From positions 1 to 14,461 of the forward strand of contig CAIYCP010000294.1 of NCBI GenBank assembly GCA_903924715.1: a stretch of 14,461 nucleotides of DNA, read 5' to 3'. The stretch is from an uncultured beta proteobacterium. GTDB lineage: Bacteria > Pseudomonadota > Gammaproteobacteria > Burkholderiales > Burkholderiaceae_B. Position 1 is the stretch's first letter, and every line of letters starts with the position of its first letter. The notes below the pieces were generated by a model that saw only the letters and a program-made list of their open reading frames with translations, did no database searches and was not told the origin of the DNA. The position numbers and the translations under genes were made by a program. Shown piece after piece: positions 6,823 through 14,252 of this stretch.

Positions 6823-7953
6823 TTAGCCTTTTGTGTAGATGATTGAGCGGGTGCAGGGGGTTGAGGCGATGTATTGCACAACGTTGCAATCGGCAACTTG
6901 CCGTGCGCCGCATTCGCCGCGAATTTGGCGCACGGCCTCGACATTCAAGCCCCAGCCTTGCATGTACGAGTTTGAAAGATGTCCGCCATCGGTGTTGGTG
7001 GGTAGCTTGTTGCCAAGCTGCAAGGTGCCGCCTTGCACGTAGGCGCCTGATTCGCCCTGTCCGCAATAGCCTAAGCCTTCAAGGCTAAACAGTACGGTGG
7101 GGCTAAAGTTGTCGTAGCACATCAAGGCGTCGACGTCGTCGTGGGTGACGCCGGCCATTTCAAAGGCCTGGGTGCCGGCGTCTTTGATTTCGTTGTACCA
7201 AAACTCTTGATCAAAATTTGAAATCGCGCTGCGTTCGAAGGCGTCGCGTGCGCCGACACCTGAAATCAGTACGGGTGGTTTAGCGAGGTCTTTGGCTCGA
7301 TCGGCGGTGGTTAAGATCATGCAGACGGCACCGTCGTTGATCAGGCAGTAATCAAGCAGGCCTAGAGGCTCGGTGATGCGTCTGGCGCTCGCATGATCAT
7401 CGGAAGTAATTGGTTTTTTCATCACGGCATTGGGGTTCAGCAAGGCATGCTTGCGAAACGCGACTGACACCTCAGAAAGCTGACGCGTCGTCGTGCCGTA
7501 CTTGGCCATATGCATCCGAAACATCATGGCGTGTGCGGCACCTGGAGAAGTAAACCCCCAGGGGTTCCAGAAGCTTGACGCATCTTCGCCGCCGTAGTTC
7601 ACGCGCCGTGAGCGTCCGATATTGGTGTAGATCAACGCGACGTATTTTGCTGCGCCGGTTTCTAGGGCCAGCATGGCCTCGATGATCGACATGCCTGACA
7701 TCCGACCGTGTCCGGGCAGGGTCATGGTCCAGCGTGGATTCAAACCCAGGACTTCACCCATGCGGGCATAGGACGGAACGCGGCAAACGAGCAGGCCATC
7801 GATTTCATCTTTGGCGAGTCCACAATCTGAGATCGCCGACTTAAACGCCTGCGCCCCGAGGCCGTAGTCGCTGATTAAGGGGAAATCGCCGTAGGCGGTG
7901 TTACCAACCCCGACGACCGCAATTTTATTTTTAAGCGCACGTAGTTCGTTCAA
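6823..7953 (-). CDS. Thiolase-like (lipid-transfer/Ltp2-type) protein
   Basis: The protein has 376 residues if started at TTG 7953. It has the thiolase fold of the SCP-x/lipid-transfer group: 'NKIAVVGVGNTAYG' at 9-22, 'YDNFSPTVLFSLEGLGYCGQGESGAYV' from Tyr280, and 'NTDGGHLSNSYMQGWGLNVEAVRQIRG' with His325. The loop where classical thiolases carry the nucleophilic Cys reads 'LPGHGRMSGMSIIEAM' (79-94) and has no Cys, so ordinary thiolysis is unlikely. Together with the adjacent DUF35 gene this resembles aldolase pairs (Ltp2-ChsH2) or acyltransferase pairs (PhlC-PhlB). AAAGGA (7966-7961) lies 7 nt before the TTG; a longer open reading to ATG 8016 adds 21 atypical residues and runs into the promoter region. 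Exact reaction and substrate cannot be told from sequence. Confidence 0.85.
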   Translation of the reverse strand: MNELRALKNKIAVVGVGNTAYGDFPLISDYGLGAQAFKSAISDCGLAKDEIDGLLVCRVPSYARMGEVLGLNPRWTMTLPGHGRMSGMSIIEAMLALETGAAKYVALIYTNIGRSRRVNYGGEDASSFWNPWGFTSPGAAHAMMFRMHMAKYGTTTRQLSEVSVAFRKHALLNPNAVMKKPITSDDHASARRITEPLGLLDYCLINDGAVCMILTTADRAKDLAKPPVLISGVGARDAFERSAISNFDQEFWYNEIKDAGTQAFEMAGVTHDDVDALMCYDNFSPTVLFSLEGLGYCGQGESGAYVQGGTLQLGNKLPTNTDGGHLSNSYMQGWGLNVEAVRQIRGECGARQVADCNVVQYIASTPCTRSIIYTKG

Positions 7954-7960
7954 AGCATAA

Positions 7961-7966
7961 TCCTTT
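7961..7966 (-). promoter_or_regulatory. Ribosome binding site supporting a TTG start of the thiolase-like gene
   Basis: Read on the minus strand, AAAGGA is followed by 7 nt and then TTG 7953. An ATG lies between them (7958-7956) but is out of frame and runs ATG CTT TGA, whose stop overlaps the TTG. The family N-terminus ('KIAVVGVG') begins 9-10 residues after the TTG, as expected. Confidence 0.6.
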
Positions 7967-8004
7967 GGTGTGTGGGCGTTGGTGTCTGGGTGCACCAGTA
8001 GCCG

Positions 8005-8062
8005 GTGCCGGCACAAAATGCACGGCGCTGTTGCATGATACCTATTTTGTGGGGCATCATGC
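8005..8062. repeat. Interleaved inverted repeats in the divergent promoter region
   Basis: The 188-nt gap between the divergent thiolase-like and CoA-transferase genes contains the perfect palindrome GTGCCGGCAC (8005-8014). It also has CACAAAAT (8012-8019) with its inverse ATTTTGTG (8044-8051), and GCATGAT (8033-8039) with its inverse ATCATGC (8056-8062). The last two pairs interleave, each with arms about one to two helical turns apart. This is a likely place for a regulator controlling both transcripts. The regulator gene is not in the window. I find no convincing -35/-10 pair; TATCAT on the minus strand (8040-8035) and TAGAAT on the plus strand (8079-8084) are weak -10 candidates. Confidence 0.5.
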
Positions 8063-8129
8063 TAGTAAGCAAAATAAATAGAATCGTGGCCAGGCGCGTA
8101 CACACGTGTCGGTCGTATTGAGACAACGC

Positions 8130-8135
8130 AGAGGA
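8130..8135 (+). promoter_or_regulatory. Ribosome binding site of the CoA-transferase gene
   Basis: AGAGGA is followed by 6 nt and then ATG 8142. A longer frame from GTG 8106 is open but has no comparable site and would add 12 residues unlike the family. Confidence 0.7.
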
Positions 8136-8141
8136 ATAGTC

Positions 8142-10772
8142 ATGTCGCAGTCGTCTTTTGTAGCCGCCGAGTTATTTGCGAACCCGCAAGATAAGCCTGG
8201 CATGCTTGCGGGCTTGCGTGTCGTTGAAGTCGCCGATGAGCTTGGAGAGTATTGTGGCCTGCTGCTCGCCGGACTCGGTGCTGAGGTCATCAAGATCGAG
8301 CCGGTTGGTGGAAGCCCCACGCGCAAGATTGGTCCTTTTCTGGGTGATCAGCCCGATCCCGAACGGTCGATTTTCTTTTGTGCCTATAACCGCGGCAAAA
8401 AATCGGTTCAGCTCGATCTAACTACGGCGCAGGGCCAGGCTGCCTGTTTGCAACTGCTTGGCACTGCCGATGTTTTTTTAGATAGCACCTGTGGGCAGTT
8501 CTTGACTGAGCTCAAGTCGGCGCAATCATTGAACAAATTGTTTCCAACCTTGATCACGGCGCGTATCACGCCGTTTGGTGACACCGGACCCTGGAAGGAC
8601 TTTAAAGCTTCGGATCTGATTCATCTGGCCTTGGGTGGTGTGATGATGTGTTGCGGTTATGACCGCAACGCCAACGGACACTACGAGCACCCACCCGTCG
8701 CCCCGCAGGTTTGGCATGCGTATCACATTGCTGCTGAACAAATGACCGCGGCAATTGTTGCCGCTCTGATTACGCGTCAATCAACAGGCGAAGGGCAAGA
8801 CCTTTCGTGTGCGGTGCATGAGGCGGTCGCAAAAAATACTGAGCTCGATGTGATGTCGTGGGTGATGCGTCGTGCGCCTTTGTATCGACAGACTGCACGC
8901 CACGCGGTCGAAAAGCCTACCCCGATTCCCAACGTGAGTGCGACTAAGGACAAACGCTGGAATATGACGTGGGGTGTATCGGCACGCGATAAAGCCAAGC
9001 TTGTGCCGTTTCTAGATCGGTATGGCAAAGCGGCTGATTTGCAGGCTCCTGCTGCGACGGCAGATTTAAAGGCGCGCAGCACGCCGGGTTCTGCGGGGAT
9101 GGATGCCGAGACGGTTCGTATGCTTGAAGTGATCCGGGATTTTGTTGGGTCGTACGATTACAAAGATCTGCCTTGGCGCGACGCGCAAGACGCTGGCTTG
9201 CTTTGGGCACCCGTGCGCAAGCCCCACGAAAACGCCTTGGATGAGCACTGGCTGATGCGTCATTCGTTTACCGACATCCATCATCCTGAGTTAGGTCGTT
9301 CTTTGCGCTACCCGACTAGCAAATGGCTGAGCACCGCGACAGCTTGGCAGGCTGGCAAGCGTGCGCCGCTGCTGGGGCAGCACAACGCTGAGCTCAGTAC
9401 CCTGACCGGCGCAGCAAAGAATACTGAAGCAGTCAACGCGCAGGCAGAGTCAAAAACTTTTAAATACAGACCGACGGTTCAAAATATTTCTGCGCGTGGT
9501 CGACCGTTTGCCCTACAGGGCATCAAAATTCTTGATTTCTCGTGGTTTCTGGCATCTGCCGGTGGAACGCGTATTCTTGCCGCCTTGGGTGCCGAAAGTA
9601 TCAAGGTCGAATGGAAAGAAAATCCAGACACCAGATTGGCCGCGATGTCCCCGGTGGGCGGTCGTGCTGCACGAGAAGTGGCGACTGCACCGCTGCTAGG
9701 TGTGACTGACTCGGATATGGGTGGGCAGTTCAATAACAAAAATGCGGGCAAACGAGGGATGTCGTTAAACATCCGTCACCCCAAGGGCTTGGCCATTGCC
9801 AAAGAATTGGCACGTCAGTCAGATATTGTGGCAGAGGGTTTTTCACCCGGCGTGCTTGAACGCTTAGGGCTGGGATACGAGGTCTTGAAGTCGATTAAGT
9901 CTGACATTATTTACGTGCAGCAATCCGGCATGGGTGGTATTGGCAAGTATGGCCGCTTTAGAACAGTGGGCCCGGTGGCAGCTTCGTTTGCCGGCACCAC
10001 CGAAATGTCTGGGCGCCCGGATCCTGCGATGCCGGCGGGTTGGGGCTACTCTTATCTTGACTGGATCGGCGCCTATGGTTTTGCGCTGGCCACGTTAGGT
10101 GCCGTTTATCACCGTAACCGTACAGGCGAAGGTCAATGGATTGATGCCTCGCAATGCGAGGCAGGGATTTATCAAACCGCAACCGCAGTGCTTGACTGGT
10201 CGGCCAATGGGCGTGAGTGGACTCGCTATGGAAATCGCTCGCCCTATAAACCTGCAGCACCACACGGCGCCTATCGCTGCGCGGGCGAAGATCGTTGGCT
10301 TGCGATTGCCTGTTTTGACGAGACTGAGTGGAACGCCCTTGTGCGTGAACCTGGCTTGACCGAACTGCAATGGGATTTGCGCTTTAGTACCTTAGCCTTG
10401 CGCTTGCAAAATCAAGATGCGCTCGATGAAAAAATCAGTGCGTGGGCAGCGACGCAAGATGCCAGCGCTTGCATGCTGCGCTTACAACAAACTGGCGTGC
10501 CTGCGGGCGTATGCCAGACTGCCGCGGATCGCTATGACACTGATCCACAGTTAAAAGAGCTTGAGTGGCTCACTGAAGTAACCGGCACTAAGATTGGTCG
10601 CTGGCCCGTCAATGAGTTTCCGGTAAAAATGAGTGCGACCCCGGCGTATGCGGGCGGTGTGATTGATCGTGGTGCGCCCGGCTATGGCGAGGACAATGTG
10701 CACGTGCTTAAACAAATGCTTGGTTATTCAGAGACAGAAATACAAGACTTGATTGATCAAGGCGTGTTGTAA
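8142..10772 (+). CDS. Tandem-domain family III (CaiB/BaiF) CoA-transferase
   Basis: This 876-residue protein contains two CaiB/BaiF domains in one chain, about 20-405 and 452-870, joined by a polar linker; single-domain members are about 400. Family III enzymes move CoA between carboxylic acids through an Asp-bound acyl intermediate. Domain 2 looks catalytic: Asp640 in 'YSYLDWIGAYGF' stands exactly 22 residues before the Gly of 'GEGQ', the same spacing as Asp169 in formyl-CoA transferase. In domain 1 the equivalent position is Tyr194 ('WHAYHIAAEQ'), 22 residues before its own 'GEGQ', so domain 1 probably lacks transferase activity, although its CoA-binding 'LGAEVIKIEPVGG' is kept. DddD of DMSP catabolism has a similar two-domain plan, but identity with DddD is not supported. 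The binding-protein gene starts 29 nt downstream, so the two are probably one operon. Confidence 0.88.
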   Translation: MSQSSFVAAELFANPQDKPGMLAGLRVVEVADELGEYCGLLLAGLGAEVIKIEPVGGSPTRKIGPFLGDQPDPERSIFFCAYNRGKKSVQLDLTTAQGQAACLQLLGTADVFLDSTCGQFLTELKSAQSLNKLFPTLITARITPFGDTGPWKDFKASDLIHLALGGVMMCCGYDRNANGHYEHPPVAPQVWHAYHIAAEQMTAAIVAALITRQSTGEGQDLSCAVHEAVAKNTELDVMSWVMRRAPLYRQTARHAVEKPTPIPNVSATKDKRWNMTWGVSARDKAKLVPFLDRYGKAADLQAPAATADLKARSTPGSAGMDAETVRMLEVIRDFVGSYDYKDLPWRDAQDAGLLWAPVRKPHENALDEHWLMRHSFTDIHHPELGRSLRYPTSKWLSTATAWQAGKRAPLLGQHNAELSTLTGAAKNTEAVNAQAESKTFKYRPTVQNISARGRPFALQGIKILDFSWFLASAGGTRILAALGAESIKVEWKENPDTRLAAMSPVGGRAAREVATAPLLGVTDSDMGGQFNNKNAGKRGMSLNIRHPKGLAIAKELARQSDIVAEGFSPGVLERLGLGYEVLKSIKSDIIYVQQSGMGGIGKYGRFRTVGPVAASFAGTTEMSGRPDPAMPAGWGYSYLDWIGAYGFALATLGAVYHRNRTGEGQWIDASQCEAGIYQTATAVLDWSANGREWTRYGNRSPYKPAAPHGAYRCAGEDRWLAIACFDETEWNALVREPGLTELQWDLRFSTLALRLQNQDALDEKISAWAATQDASACMLRLQQTGVPAGVCQTAADRYDTDPQLKELEWLTEVTGTKIGRWPVNEFPVKMSATPAYAGGVIDRGAPGYGEDNVHVLKQMLGYSETEIQDLIDQGVL

Positions 10773-10788
10773 AACCTGGCAATGTTTT

Positions 10789-10792
10789 GGAG
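10789..10792 (+). promoter_or_regulatory. Ribosome binding site choosing the start of the binding-protein gene
   Basis: GGAG lies 9 nt before ATG 10802. ATG 10793 directly abuts it, and ATG 10808 would be 15 nt away, so 10802 is preferred. Confidence 0.55.
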
Positions 10793-10801
10793 ATGGGCAT
10801 C

Positions 10802-12397
10802 ATGATCATGAAGAATCTACGCAGCACCTATTTGGTCGCAACGATGGTCATTGCTGGCTTGAGTACGGTCGGTATGCATGGCGCAGCAATGGCTCAACCG
10901 CAGACCATTGTGCGCGCGGTGATGCATTCTGATTTAAAAATTGTTGATCCGGTCTGGAGTACCGCGTACATCTCACGCAATCATGGCTACATGATTTACG
11001 ACACGCTTTTTGCGATGGATGCTCAAGGTGCTGTGCAGCCTCAAATGATTGACACCTATCAACTGAGCGAAGACAAGACGGTTTATACGATGACCTTACG
11101 CGAAGGTCTTCTTTGGCATGACGGCAAGCCCGTCACCTCAGATGATTGCATCGCATCAATTAAGCGTTGGGCTGCGCGTGATGTTGTTGGTCAAGAGATG
11201 CTGACCTATTTGAAGGACATTACAGCAGTTGATCAAAAAACCTTCAAAATCAATTTAAAAGAGCCTTCAGCTGCAGTGATGATTGGCTTGAGTCGCCCAA
11301 CGGGTACGGCATTTATGATGCCAAAACGTGTGGCAGAAACAAGCCCGCAAGAGCAGCTTTCTGAATATGTCGGCTCAGGACCCTTCGTGTTTAAAACCAA
11401 CGAATGGAAGCCGGGCAGCAAGGTCGTGTACGAAAAATTTGCGCAATATAAACCGCGTGCTGAGCCGCCCTCAGCCATGGCGGGTGGCAAGGTGGTCAAG
11501 GTTGATCGCGTTGAATGGTTGGCGATTGCTGATCAGCAAACCGCGGTCAATGCCTTATTGGCAGGCGAGATCGATATTATTGAGCAGCCCTCGCATGATC
11601 TGTTGCCGATGCTAAAAAAGAATGCCAACATCCAGTTTAGTGATTGGAGCTCAATGGGCAATCAGTACGTGTTTAGATTCAATTCTCTGAATAAACCCTT
11701 CGATAACGTCAAGGCGCGTCAGGCAATTTGGTATGCCTTCAACCAAGAAGATTTTTTGAAAGCAGTGATCGGCGATCCCGACTATTACAAAGTATGTAAA
11801 TCCATGTTCTTCTGCGGTACACCACTGGGTACCACAATCGGTATGGATGGGTTGCTTGAGTCGAATTTTAAGAAAGCCCGTGAACTGGTCAAAGAGTCTG
11901 GCTATGACGGGACGCCCATCGTGTTGTTGCATTCGACCGACCGCCATGTTTATGCCAACTTAGCACCCGTTGCAAAATCGTTGCTTGAGAAAGCGGGCTT
12001 TAAAGTCGACATGCAGTCAATGGACTGGCAGTCGGTGGTCGTGCGTCGCACCAAAAAGGATCCGATCGCAAAAGGGGGATGGAATCTCACTATCACTTCT
12101 ACCAATAATGTTTTTAATCCGCTTGAATCCAGTTATTTAAACGCCGCTTGCGAGAAGACGACCTTTGGTTGGCCCTGCGATGCACAGATTGAAAAACTGC
12201 GCAGTGATTTTTCGCGTGAAACCGATTTAACTAAACAAAAAGCACTTACCGAAGCGGTGCAATTGCGTGCGATTGAATATCCCGTTTATATCCCTCTGGG
12301 TCAATGGTATCAGCCGATGGTGGCGCGTAAAAATTTGAGTGGCGTGATTGAGGCGCCCGCGCCAGTCTTCTGGAATCTTACAAAGACTGGAAAGTAA
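10802..12397 (+). CDS. Periplasmic substrate-binding protein of a peptide-type (family 5) ABC importer
   Basis: This 531-residue protein starts with a Sec signal peptide: positively charged 'MIMKNLR', a hydrophobic core to about residue 25, and a likely cleavage after Ala31 in 'GAAMA-QPQ'. The mature protein fits the family 5 solute-binding fold (DppA/OppA-like): 'YMIYDTLFAMDAQGAVQPQMIDTYQLSEDKTVYTMTLREGLLWHDGKPVTSDDCIASIKRW' is the classical N-lobe start. 'YVGSGPFVFK' and 'VEWLAIADQQTAVNALLAGEIDII' follow. This family binds di- and oligopeptides but also opines, nickel, sugars and other solutes, so a peptide ligand cannot be assumed. It captures the solute in the periplasm for the permeases encoded next. 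The gap to the first permease gene is 14 nt with no terminator, so they share a transcript. Confidence 0.92.
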   Translation: MIMKNLRSTYLVATMVIAGLSTVGMHGAAMAQPQTIVRAVMHSDLKIVDPVWSTAYISRNHGYMIYDTLFAMDAQGAVQPQMIDTYQLSEDKTVYTMTLREGLLWHDGKPVTSDDCIASIKRWAARDVVGQEMLTYLKDITAVDQKTFKINLKEPSAAVMIGLSRPTGTAFMMPKRVAETSPQEQLSEYVGSGPFVFKTNEWKPGSKVVYEKFAQYKPRAEPPSAMAGGKVVKVDRVEWLAIADQQTAVNALLAGEIDIIEQPSHDLLPMLKKNANIQFSDWSSMGNQYVFRFNSLNKPFDNVKARQAIWYAFNQEDFLKAVIGDPDYYKVCKSMFFCGTPLGTTIGMDGLLESNFKKARELVKESGYDGTPIVLLHSTDRHVYANLAPVAKSLLEKAGFKVDMQSMDWQSVVVRRTKKDPIAKGGWNLTITSTNNVFNPLESSYLNAACEKTTFGWPCDAQIEKLRSDFSRETDLTKQKALTEAVQLRAIEYPVYIPLGQWYQPMVARKNLSGVIEAPAPVFWNLTKTGK

Positions 12398-12411
12398 CAG
12401 GCTCATCAATC

Positions 12412-13353
12412 GTGTTCCGCTATATTTCCAAGCGAGTGATTGCGACCTTGCCAGTTATGGTGATGGTCGTGGTGCTTGTGTTTTTGATGTTGCGTCTGAG
12501 TGCTGCCGATCCGGCCGCCATCATCGCGGGCGACAACGCGACGACTGAGCAGATACAAGAGATTCGAGTCCAGCTTGGTTTAGACCAACCTGTACTGGTG
12601 CAGTTTGGTGCTTGGCTCAGTAAGGTGTCAACAGGCAATCTAGGCGAATCTTTCTTCTTCAAAAAACAAGTCAGTGAGTTGATCCTCGATCGTATTGAGC
12701 CCACGCTCTCACTCGCACTGTGTACCATTATTTTGTCGGTATTAATTGCCGTGCCGCTTGGCGTGCTAGCGGCGTATTACACGGGCACCTGGATTGATCG
12801 GGTCGTGATGGGGCTTGCCGTGATGGGCTTCTCAATCCCTGTGTTTGTGGTCGGCTATCTTTTCATGTGGTTGTTTTCGATCGAACTGAGTTGGTTGCCT
12901 GTTCAAGGGTATCAACGAATTTCTGAGGGGTTTTGGGGCTGGTTACAAAAAATATTGCTGCCGTGTTTTGCCTTGTCGGCGGTTTATTGCGCACTGATTG
13001 CACGCATTACACGCACCAGCGTTCAAGAAGTGTTGGGTGAAGATTACATTCGTACTGCGCACGCAAAAGGCTTGACCAATCAGATCGTTTTAATGCGCCA
13101 TGCGCTGCGTAACGCGGCTGTGCCGATTGTGACTGTGATTGGGATCGGCATCGCTTTGCTGATTGGCGGCGTAGTGGTGACTGAAAGTGTTTTTAGTATT
13201 CCGGGTTTGGGTCGACTGACGGTCGACGCAGTGTTGGCACGGGATTTTCCCACTGTGCAGGCCTTGGTGTTGTTGTTTTCTCTGACCTCGGTCATGATCA
13301 ATTTATTGATTGATTTGTCTTATACCTTGTTCGATCCGAGGATACGGTATTGA
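12412..13353 (+). CDS. ABC importer permease, DppB/OppB-like
   Basis: This 313-residue inner-membrane protein belongs to the binding-protein-dependent transport permease family. An N-terminal membrane segment (about 9-30) is followed by a periplasmic loop with 'IQEIRVQLGLDQPVLVQFGAWLSKVSTGNLGESF', typical of DppB/OppB. The transmembrane core of five or so helices holds the EAA coupling loop at 210-235 ('EDYIRTAHAKGLTNQIVLMRHALRNA'), which contacts the ATPase, and ends with the family tail 'YTLFDPRIRY'. The start is GTG 12412 with only a weak AGG about 10 nt before it. The stop overlaps the TTG start of the next permease (TTGA), showing translational coupling. It forms the heterodimeric channel with that protein. 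Confidence 0.93.
   Translation: MFRYISKRVIATLPVMVMVVVLVFLMLRLSAADPAAIIAGDNATTEQIQEIRVQLGLDQPVLVQFGAWLSKVSTGNLGESFFFKKQVSELILDRIEPTLSLALCTIILSVLIAVPLGVLAAYYTGTWIDRVVMGLAVMGFSIPVFVVGYLFMWLFSIELSWLPVQGYQRISEGFWGWLQKILLPCFALSAVYCALIARITRTSVQEVLGEDYIRTAHAKGLTNQIVLMRHALRNAAVPIVTVIGIGIALLIGGVVVTESVFSIPGLGRLTVDAVLARDFPTVQALVLLFSLTSVMINLLIDLSYTLFDPRIRY
13338..13342 (+). promoter_or_regulatory. Ribosome binding site supporting the TTG start of the second permease
   Basis: GAGGA inside the end of the first permease gene lies 7 nt before TTG 13350, which overlaps the upstream TGA by 4 nt. No ATG or GTG in frame lies nearby before the first membrane segment, so TTG is the most likely start. Confidence 0.6.
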
Positions 13354-14252
13354 ACGCCGCGAACCAGCCGCACGCACGAACCACGGCGCTGCAGAGTCTT
13401 CTGCGTAATCCGAGTGTGATGATTGGCGCTGTGATTCTCTTGTGTGTTTTGCTGATCGGGCTGTTGGCGCCGTTTTTACACACGATGAGTCCTGATGAAA
13501 TCAATCCGAGTGTGCGCAATAAACTGCCGGGATACGAATCGACCCTGCGCGACGATGACGGTAACAAATTTAAATTCGTACATTTGATGGGTACGGATTC
13601 ACTGGGCCGTGACATCTATAGTCGAGTTGTATTTGGTGCGCGCGTGTCGCTCTTAATTGGCGCCACCGTGGCCATGATTAGCGCAGTGATTGGTTTGTTA
13701 CTGGGTTTGCTCGCGGGGTATTTTCGCTGGCTGGATGCGGTTGTGATGCGAGTGATGGATGGCTTGATGGCCATCCCAGCAATTTTATTGGCGCTCTCGA
13801 TGGTGGCCTTGCTGAATGCCGGGTTGTCAACGGTGATCTTGGCCATTGCGATTACCGAAATCCCACGGGTTGTCAGATTGGTACGTTCAGTCGTATTGTC
13901 TGTGCGCGAAGAGCCTTATGTTGAATCTGCAATCGCGGTCGGCACACCAACGCATGTGTTGTTGGTGCGCCATATTTTGCCGAACACAATCGCGCCCTTG
14001 ATTGTTCAAACGACCTATATTGCCGCTCATGCGATTTTGGTCGAGGCGGTGTTGAGCTTTTTAGGGGTTGGCATTTCACCAGAAACGCCGACGTGGGGAA
14101 ACATCATGGCAGAAGGTCGGGCGATGTTTGTCATGCTGCCCCACAATATATTTTTTCCAGGTGTGTTTCTAGCGGTCACGGTTTTAGCGGTTAATTTGTT
14201 TGGTGACGGGTTGCGTGATCTGCTCGACCCGCGCATGAGAAAACGCCTATGA
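13350..14252 (+). CDS. ABC importer permease, DppC/OppC-like
   Basis: This 300-residue inner-membrane protein is the partner of the preceding permease. A short polar N-terminus ('MNAANQPHARTTALQSLLRNPSVMIG') leads into the first membrane segment (about 26-47). A periplasmic part containing 'HLMGTDSLGRDIYSRVVFGARVSLLIG', the hallmark of DppC/OppC, is followed by about five more helices. The EAA loop at about 188-222 reads 'EEPYVESAIAVGTPTHVLLVRHILPNTIAPLIVQ'. The end 'LFGDGLRDLLDPRMRKRL' is the family C-terminus. The start is TTG, overlapping the previous stop; the TGA at 14250 overlaps the ATG of the next gene (ATGA). The protein is full length and no defects are seen. Confidence 0.94.
   Translation: MNAANQPHARTTALQSLLRNPSVMIGAVILLCVLLIGLLAPFLHTMSPDEINPSVRNKLPGYESTLRDDDGNKFKFVHLMGTDSLGRDIYSRVVFGARVSLLIGATVAMISAVIGLLLGLLAGYFRWLDAVVMRVMDGLMAIPAILLALSMVALLNAGLSTVILAIAITEIPRVVRLVRSVVLSVREEPYVESAIAVGTPTHVLLVRHILPNTIAPLIVQTTYIAAHAILVEAVLSFLGVGISPETPTWGNIMAEGRAMFVMLPHNIFFPGVFLAVTVLAVNLFGDGLRDLLDPRMRKRL

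Noticed and set aside
8142..10772. Naming the tandem CoA-transferase dddD (DMSP lyase/transferase)
   Set aside because: Only the two-domain plan is shared; no BCCT transporter, dddB/dddC or LysR partner is in view, and I cannot align the sequences here.
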